Source: DATFVA01 sp963811905 | GTDB taxonomy: Bacteria; Bacteroidota; Ignavibacteria; Ignavibacteriales; Ignavibacteriaceae | Assembly: GCA_963811905.1 (NCBI GenBank) | Contig: CAWETK010000021.1 | Location: 124,001-188,000, forward strand | Length of the DNA: 64,000 nt | Reading direction: 5' to 3' | Shown: positions 58,816-64,000 of the stretch, in pieces | Layout: each line of letters starts with the position of its first letter | Position numbering within the stretch: the stretch's first letter is position 1 | Notes under the pieces: model-generated | Databases searched by the model: none | What the model was told of the DNA's origin: nothing | Seen by the model: only the letters and a program-made list of their open reading frames with translations | Translations under genes and position numbers: made by a program

Positions 58816-61271
58816 CTCTTTTTCTTTTTGCTGGCAATTTTGTTTTCTTCATTAGGACGAATGGCTTTAGATCTCGCATAAAGATATTTTATTTTTTTCT
58901 CAACCAGGTCAAAGACGGTCCCGGCAGGGTAACCCTTTGCGGTTTTTTTACCTGCCCGTACATCTGTCAGCAGCTCAATACCTTCTTCCACTTTTGCAAT
59001 CGGGTAAATATGGAATTCACCTTTCGTTACAGCCTCCACTACCTCTTCCTTCAGCATTAGTTCTTTCACATTCTGTACCGGGATAACCACACCCTGTTTC
59101 TTATTTAATCCTCTTTCTTTGCAAAGGTCGAAGAAACCTTCGATCTTTTCATTGACACCTCCTATCGGCTGAACATCACCTTTCTGATTCAGCGACCCGG
59201 TAACTGCCAGATACTGCTTTAAGGGAAGATCTGCCAGCGTTGACAACAGCGCAAATATTTCTGCACAGGAAGCGCTGTCTCCGTCCACTGTTCCATATGA
59301 TTGCTCAAACACGAGATTTGCATTAAATGAAAGGGGCATTTCCTGTCCGAAAGTTTCCCTGAAATAACCGGAGATAATAAGAACGCCTTTATTATAATGC
59401 CGGCCGCTCATACCGGCTTCACGCTCAACATTTATTATACTTCCGCTTCCGAGAGAAACAGTGGCGGTTATTCTCGTAGGTCTGCCGAAAGAATAATAAT
59501 CCGTGCTGTATACAGCGAGCCCGTTTATCTGGCCGACTCTGACGCCCTCTGTATCCAATAATATCATTTCATCGTTAAGCATATCATCAACTTTAGATTC
59601 AAGAAGGCCGTGTCTTTCCTTCGCGAGATCATAAGCTTTCTTTACATGAGCTTTGCTTATAATATCGAAACCATCATCAAGGGCCCAGAAATTTGCCTCC
59701 CTTGCAATATCAGCAATCTTTGAGAACCTGGTGGTGAGCTTATATTTTTGGCCTGCAAACCGTGCGCTTATTTCAATAAGTTTTGCAATCGCAGATTTGT
59801 CGAATTCACATAAGCCTTCTTCCCTAACCAATTTTTTTATTACCTGGGCATACTCAATAATTACCTTATCAGACCTTTTTATTTCATAATCAAAATCTGC
59901 TTTTATCTTAAACATTTTTTTAAAATCATATTCACGTTCGGCAAGCAGGGAGTATATCCATTGACTTCCCATAAGGATTATCTTAGTATCAATTTGAATA
60001 GATTCAGGTTTGAGAATTGATGAAGTAAATTGAAACACTCCGGGAGACTCCTGGATTTCCAGCTTATTGTACGTCAGTACTCTTTTAAGTGTGCGCCATA
60101 CTCCGGGTTCCTCAAACAGATGCTGCACATTCAGAACGAGATAACCCCCGTTAGCTTTGAGGATAGAACCCGCTTTTATTTTAGTAAAGTCACTGTACCA
60201 TCCGCCTCTCCCATCGTTCACTTTTTCTATGGTTCCGAAAAGATTTATAAAATTAGGTGAAGTTTCTATTATTACCGGACAATCTTTTGTATCACCGTTA
60301 TCCAGGATGATATTGACATCATATTCCTTAAAGTAATCGATCTCAAATCCTTCGGGAGTTACAGGACCCTGCGGTTTTACGCCCTTAAACACCTGAACAT
60401 TTTCCATAATATTATTCTCAACCTGTTCAATAAAATCAATTACCTTCACATCCTCGTACCTGTCCCTGATGTTATCGATTACGCTTTTAACGACCATTTC
60501 AACTGCAGCTTTTTCAATTTCAAACATCTTTTTTTCAAAATTCTGACTTATCTTCAGCCCTTCTTTAAAAATTACCTTAAGATCCTGCTGCAGCTCATTA
60601 TACTTATTTACTAATTCTTTCGCCTTGTCTTTGGTGATTTTCCCTTCTTTTATCTGTTCCTCCAGCTGATAAACCGGTACCGGTTTTTCATCGATTAAAG
60701 GATATACGTCAGGTCTGGCCCCGTCTCCAACCTTTACCTGCACAAGCGTAAAGTTATCCTCTTTCAGCTTCTGATCGAAGTCATTCATCAGATCCTGCTC
60801 CTGTTCATTATAATCTTTAACCAGCTGCTTTCTCCTTTCCGTAAACATATCACTCTCGAGGGTCTGGGGAATCCTGTTTTTCAAAATCTGAATAGCTCCA
60901 TTTAAATCCTGCCTGAATTGTCTGGCTTTCCCTATTGGAAAAGTCAGGAGCAGCGGCATATCGGGGTCTTTAAAATTATTAACGTAAGCATAATCATACA
61001 GAGGAGGACAGTTCGAACTGATTTTTTCAAGCATTTTTTTAACGGTTGTTGCTTTGCCGGAGCCTGACATCCCTGCGATAAATATATTATAACCGGGGCT
61101 ACGCAGGTCCACTCCCAGTCTTATAGCTTTTAATGCTCTTTCCTGACCTATTATGCCTTCCATTGGTTCAAGGTCAATGGTTGAATCAAATTCAAAAATA
61201 TCCGGGTCACAATTCCATCGTAGATCTTCGGGTTTTAATTCTTCGTGTTTTGTTGGTTTAGGTTGTGCCAT
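58812..61271 (-). CDS. Lon-related AAA+ protease (YcbZ/LonB-like)
   Basis: This 819-residue protein has an N-terminal AAA part with Walker A GMSGSGKATT (about 67-76), preceded by LRWNCDPDIFEFDSTIDLEP, which is typical of the YcbZ-like family. A charged coiled coil (about 150-270) interrupts the ATPase fold. The C-terminal S16 Lon protease domain (about 575-780) has catalytic Ser in GDSASCAEIFALLS (about 683) and Lys in GGVNEKIEG (about 726). It probably degrades selected cytosolic proteins. It is cotranscribed with pyk by a 4-bp overlap. Confidence 0.88.
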   Translation of the reverse strand: MAQPKPTKHEELKPEDLRWNCDPDIFEFDSTIDLEPMEGIIGQERALKAIRLGVDLRSPGYNIFIAGMSGSGKATTVKKMLEKISSNCPPLYDYAYVNNFKDPDMPLLLTFPIGKARQFRQDLNGAIQILKNRIPQTLESDMFTERRKQLVKDYNEQEQDLMNDFDQKLKEDNFTLVQVKVGDGARPDVYPLIDEKPVPVYQLEEQIKEGKITKDKAKELVNKYNELQQDLKVIFKEGLKISQNFEKKMFEIEKAAVEMVVKSVIDNIRDRYEDVKVIDFIEQVENNIMENVQVFKGVKPQGPVTPEGFEIDYFKEYDVNIILDNGDTKDCPVIIETSPNFINLFGTIEKVNDGRGGWYSDFTKIKAGSILKANGGYLVLNVQHLFEEPGVWRTLKRVLTYNKLEIQESPGVFQFTSSILKPESIQIDTKIILMGSQWIYSLLAEREYDFKKMFKIKADFDYEIKRSDKVIIEYAQVIKKLVREEGLCEFDKSAIAKLIEISARFAGQKYKLTTRFSKIADIAREANFWALDDGFDIISKAHVKKAYDLAKERHGLLESKVDDMLNDEMILLDTEGVRVGQINGLAVYSTDYYSFGRPTRITATVSLGSGSIINVEREAGMSGRHYNKGVLIISGYFRETFGQEMPLSFNANLVFEQSYGTVDGDSASCAEIFALLSTLADLPLKQYLAVTGSLNQKGDVQPIGGVNEKIEGFFDLCKERGLNKKQGVVIPVQNVKELMLKEEVVEAVTKGEFHIYPIAKVEEGIELLTDVRAGKKTAKGYPAGTVFDLVEKKIKYLYARSKAIRPNEENKIASKKKKR

Positions 61272-61435
61272 TTTTTACCTGCTTTTGATGAGAATTATAC
61301 TTTTCTTTTAAAATTAGATTAAAAATCTAAATATTATTACTTTTAATTTCAAAGATTAAGCACTATGAGGTGATTTTATTTAATAATAAATAATAATAAT
61401 TGTTATTATTAACACTTAAAAATAAAGAAAATTTT

Positions 61436-62566
61436 ATGGATCAGACAGAAGCACGAAAACTCTTTCCTCATATTGAAAAAGGAATAAGATATTTCAACCA
61501 CGCCGCAACAGGTCCGTTCTCCAGGAAAGTACTGGATATAATGAATGAATATTTAAGGACAAGAAGCGAGGATAATATTGATGATTATCCTTCCTTTGTT
61601 CAAATAACCGAGGAAACCAAGGAATTACTGGGAACCACCTTAAATGCTTATAAAGAACGCATTGCCTTCACAGATAATACAACCAACGGCTTGAATCTTC
61701 TTGCCCAGGGTCTTCACTGGAATCAGGGAGATGAAATAATTCTGAATGACCTTGAATTCCCGGCCAATATTTATCCTTTTATGAATCTCGAAAAGAAAGG
61801 CGTAAAAATAGTAATAGTAAAATCGCACGATGGAATTGTGAGTGCAGAAGATATTATTGAACAGTTTACATCAAAGACAAAACTGGTTTCTGTAAGTATG
61901 GTTCAGTTCCTTACCGGCTATAGGATTGATCTTGAAAAGCTGGGCGGTGCCTGTAAAGCCAAAGGGATTATTCTGAGTGTTGATGCTATCCAGGGATTAG
62001 GAGCATTGAACCTCGATGTAAATAAATGCAGTGTTGATTTCGTTTCCTGCGGTACTCAGAAGTGGATGCTGGGTATGCAGGGACTGTCATTCATCTATAT
62101 CAATGAAAATCTTCAGCAGAAAATCGATCCTGTCTATGTTGGGTGGCTTGGCGTAAATGACGGATGGGATCTTCTCGATTACAATTTATCTTTGAAGGAT
62201 TCTGCAGAAAGATTTCAGCCCGGCTCACTGAATTCGGCAGGTATATATGCTCTGAATGCCTCTCTTAAATTATTCCGGGATTTCGGAGTTAATAAAGTTG
62301 AAGAACAGGTGATTTCTAACTCCAGGCTTTTAATTACCGAACTGCAAAAAATCGGAATAAATCCTTTTCTATCGGACATAAACCACAAATATCTATCAGG
62401 TATAGTATCATTCAAGCATGCAGACGCATATTCGATTCTTGAAGTCCTTAAGAATAAAAAGATAGAACTGGCGGTGAGGGAAGGAATAGTGAGGATATCT
62501 CCCCATTTTTACAATAATGAAAGCGATATCAGCGCCCTTATAGATGGTCTGAAAATTTTAATCTGA
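61436..62566 (+). CDS. Class V PLP-dependent aminotransferase
   Basis: From the ATG at 61436 the protein has 376 residues. A TTG at 61400 would add 12 hydrophobic residues without a better site. PLP-fold landmarks are YFNHAATGPFS (about 18-28), FTDNTTNGLNLLAQGL (about 74-89), SVDAIQGLGAL (about 180-190) and the PLP-Lys in SCGTQKWMLG (about residue 207). It resembles isopenicillin N epimerase/cysteine desulfurase-like enzymes. No S-transfer partner is adjacent, so the substrate is unknown. Confidence 0.83.
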   Translation: MDQTEARKLFPHIEKGIRYFNHAATGPFSRKVLDIMNEYLRTRSEDNIDDYPSFVQITEETKELLGTTLNAYKERIAFTDNTTNGLNLLAQGLHWNQGDEIILNDLEFPANIYPFMNLEKKGVKIVIVKSHDGIVSAEDIIEQFTSKTKLVSVSMVQFLTGYRIDLEKLGGACKAKGIILSVDAIQGLGALNLDVNKCSVDFVSCGTQKWMLGMQGLSFIYINENLQQKIDPVYVGWLGVNDGWDLLDYNLSLKDSAERFQPGSLNSAGIYALNASLKLFRDFGVNKVEEQVISNSRLLITELQKIGINPFLSDINHKYLSGIVSFKHADAYSILEVLKNKKIELAVREGIVRISPHFYNNESDISALIDGLKILI

Positions 62567-62649
62567 TCTGCTATTGGCGAAGAACCCGCAATTTTATAAA
62601 TTATAAATAAAACTATCAGGCTTTTAATCAGATAACGAGGAATCACTAT

Positions 62650-63204
62650 ATGTTATCCAGGAAAATTGTATTAGCTATTGTTTATGCTGCGGCATTAATT
62701 ATTGTCCCGTTTTTATCAAAATCGTATCCACAGGAGAAAGATGAAAAAGTAAGGATCAGTCCAAAAGCTTCAATTTCCCAAACGGTCGGATTTACGGACA
62801 TTACTATCTCATACAGCCGTCCCGGCGTTAAGGGAAGAAAAATTTGGGGAGGATTGGTACCGTATGATAAGGTCTGGCGTGCGGGAGCAAACGAAGCCAC
62901 AAAAATTACTTTCAGTACCGATGTTATAATCGAGGGTAAAAAACTGCCTGCAGGTTCTTACGGCTTATTTACAATACCGGAAAAAGATGAATGGACAGTA
63001 ATTTTTAATAAGGTTGCCGATCAGTGGGGAGCATTTGAATACAATGAAGCTGAAGATGCATTAAGAGTAACTGTGAAGCCTGAAAAGAATAATTTTACCG
63101 AATGGCTGCGGTATGAAATAACTAAAACGAGTGATTCTGCAGCTGTTGTAAGTCTTGAATGGGAAAAGCTAAAAGTTCCATTCAAAATTGAAGTAAAGAT
63201 ATAG
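62650..63204 (+). CDS. Exported DUF2911 family protein
   Basis: This 184-residue exported protein has a signal peptide (about residues 1-26) and a DUF2911 core: ISYSRPGVKGRKIWGGLVPY (about 55-74), then KVWRAGANEATKITFSTD and LPAGSYGLFTIP (about 98-111). The domain is common in Bacteroidota and has no known role. GAGG lies before the ATG. Confidence 0.85.
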   Translation: MLSRKIVLAIVYAAALIIVPFLSKSYPQEKDEKVRISPKASISQTVGFTDITISYSRPGVKGRKIWGGLVPYDKVWRAGANEATKITFSTDVIIEGKKLPAGSYGLFTIPEKDEWTVIFNKVADQWGAFEYNEAEDALRVTVKPEKNNFTEWLRYEITKTSDSAAVVSLEWEKLKVPFKIEVKI

Positions 63205-63226
63205 CTATTGTCGAACCAGGGATGGT

Positions 63227-63266
63227 GAGTGATTCAATCACTGATCACTCATCATTCATAAATGAT
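63227..63266. terminator. Two small hairpins between convergent genes
   Basis: GAGTGAT (63227-63233) pairs with ATCACTC (63244-63250), and ATCATT (63251-63256) with AATGAT (63261-63266) over CATA. They lie in the 61-bp gap between the DUF2911 gene (+) and the mutase gene (-). A weak bidirectional stop is possible. Confidence 0.35.
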
Positions 63267-64000
63267 TACTCTTCACTTCTAATCAATTTCAGAAGCTCTT
63301 CTGTTTTTTCTTCCATCAGCTTTTTATCTCCCCGGCTTTCAACATTCAGCCTGATTATAGGTTCGGTGTTCGACATCCTAAGGTTGAACCTCCAGTTGTC
63401 ATACTCAACGCTTAAGCCGTCAAGGTGATCGATCTTCCCGTCGGAATATATTTTTTCAACTTCATCCAGTTTAGCTTTTGGGTCATCTATCTCGGAGTTA
63501 ATCTCCCCGCTGCAGGGATATGCAGCAATCATCTCTTCAACGAGGGCAGATAAAGGTTTATTTTCCTCCGACATGAGCTGGATAACAAGCAGGAAGGGGA
63601 TCATCCCGCTGTCGGAATAAGCGTTTTCCCTGAAATAGTGATGAGCGGACATCTCTCCCCCGTATATCGCATTAACCTCTCTCATTTTCTGTTTAATAAA
63701 TGCGTGACCGCTCTTTGATACAACAGGTTCTCCTCCGCTGCTTTTAACTATCTCAATTGTGTTCCAAACCAGCCGTGGATCGTGAACTATCCTGGCCCCG
63801 GGATTTGTCCTTAAAATTGACTTAGCGAGAAGCCCGACTATATAGTAACCTTCAACAAAGTTTCCTTTTTCATCGAAGAAGAAGCACCTGTCGAAATCAC
63901 CATCCCACGCAACACCCAGATTAGCATGATTCTGAATTACAGCATCTATAGTGGGCTTCCTGTTCTGCGTCAACAGGGGATTGGGCACCCCATTAGGAAA
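63266..64000 (-). CDS. Phosphomannomutase/phosphoglucomutase, C-terminal part (runs off the window)
   Basis: The reading frame is open to the right edge, so the N-terminal domains with the active-site phosphoserine lie outside. About 244 residues remain. FPNG and PNPLL at the edge continue the family pattern before the Mg loop DGDFDR (in AWDGDFDRCFFFD), then the sugar loop GGEMSAHHYF and the phosphate-binding RMSNTEPIIRLNVES. It converts mannose or glucose 6-phosphate to the 1-phosphate for LPS, capsule or glycogen. An internal GTG at 63988 is not the real start. Confidence 0.92.
   Translation of the reverse strand, partial: FPNGVPNPLLTQNRKPTIDAVIQNHANLGVAWDGDFDRCFFFDEKGNFVEGYYIVGLLAKSILRTNPGARIVHDPRLVWNTIEIVKSSGGEPVVSKSGHAFIKQKMREVNAIYGGEMSAHHYFRENAYSDSGMIPFLLVIQLMSEENKPLSALVEEMIAAYPCSGEINSEIDDPKAKLDEVEKIYSDGKIDHLDGLSVEYDNWRFNLRMSNTEPIIRLNVESRGDKKLMEEKTEELLKLIRSEE

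Overview
This window reads as chromosomal DNA of a free-living, Gram-negative bacterium of the Bacteroidota/Chlorobiota group, most likely the Ignavibacteria (Ignavibacterium/Melioribacter type). The inference rests on moderate-to-low GC, a complete lipid A gene set with an LpxC-FabZ fusion (typical of Bacteroidota/Chlorobiota), tandem Skp/OmpH paralogues after bamA, a GTP-type PEP carboxykinase, a membrane pyrophosphatase with K+-dependent signature residues, and a nosF-nosY-nosL-cytochrome c module of the kind used for N2O respiration. No rRNA, tRNA, CRISPR, transposase or prophage gene was recognised. The genus is an inference.

Layout. 0-2 kb: tail of a nitrous-oxide reductase maturation operon (nosF end, nosY, nosL, lipoprotein cytochrome c), closed by a perfect 16-bp hairpin. 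2.1-5.3 kb: two coupled unknown genes and an exported GH13 debranching-type enzyme. 5.3-12.1 kb: an accessory-looking block of small exported proteins (a Cys-Pro-Tyr repeat protein, two proteins with Ca-binding-like Asp loops and Gly-rich tails) and a probable outer-membrane barrel, around a convergent sensor kinase/sigma-54 activator pair. A sigma-54-like promoter sits in front of the divergent Ca-loop gene. 12.1-20 kb: repeat-rich intergenic DNA, an EamA transporter, an SDR-type epimerase, a large soluble multi-PAS hybrid kinase, and pckG. 20-24 kb: a lone MlaE permease, ilvE, and lexA with a clear SOS box followed by a WYL-like small protein and a nuclease-fold-like protein. 23.9-33.4 kb: envelope operon uppS-bamA-skp-skp-lpxD-lpxC/fabZ-lpxA-lipM-panB. 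33.4-46.5 kb: an exported propeller, split hldE genes, tamB, rnr and a giant peptidase-propeller-barrel protein. 46.5-54.1 kb: fmdB-type protein, an LppM-like lipoprotein, prs-rplY-pth-hppA, the ribosomal/ssb cluster rpsF-ssb-rpsR-rplI, and rpmB. 54.3-64 kb: tsaC, an SDR, amrS, pyk, a Lon-related protease, a class V aminotransferase, a DUF2911 protein and the 3' part of a phosphohexomutase.

How the genes work together: the central part is an outer-membrane biogenesis block. UppS supplies lipid carrier, BamA/Skp/TamB assemble barrels, LpxA/C/D and FabZ make lipid A and acyl chains, and HldE1/HldE2 make ADP-heptose for the LPS core. The 46-54 kb block is translation and nucleotide housekeeping.

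The least explained signal is a set of three intergenic tandem arrays (about 5.84, 34.82 and 56.02 kb), all with an exact 11-bp period and a shared CGTAT core. Two of them share the octamer CGTATTCA, in opposite orientations, with 3-bp variable spacers. Other short-period intergenic arrays (7 bp; 46 bp made of 8-9-bp sub-units) also occur. The 5.3-12.1 kb exported-protein/sigma-54 locus and the lexA-linked nuclease-like gene are the other best candidates for undescribed biology.
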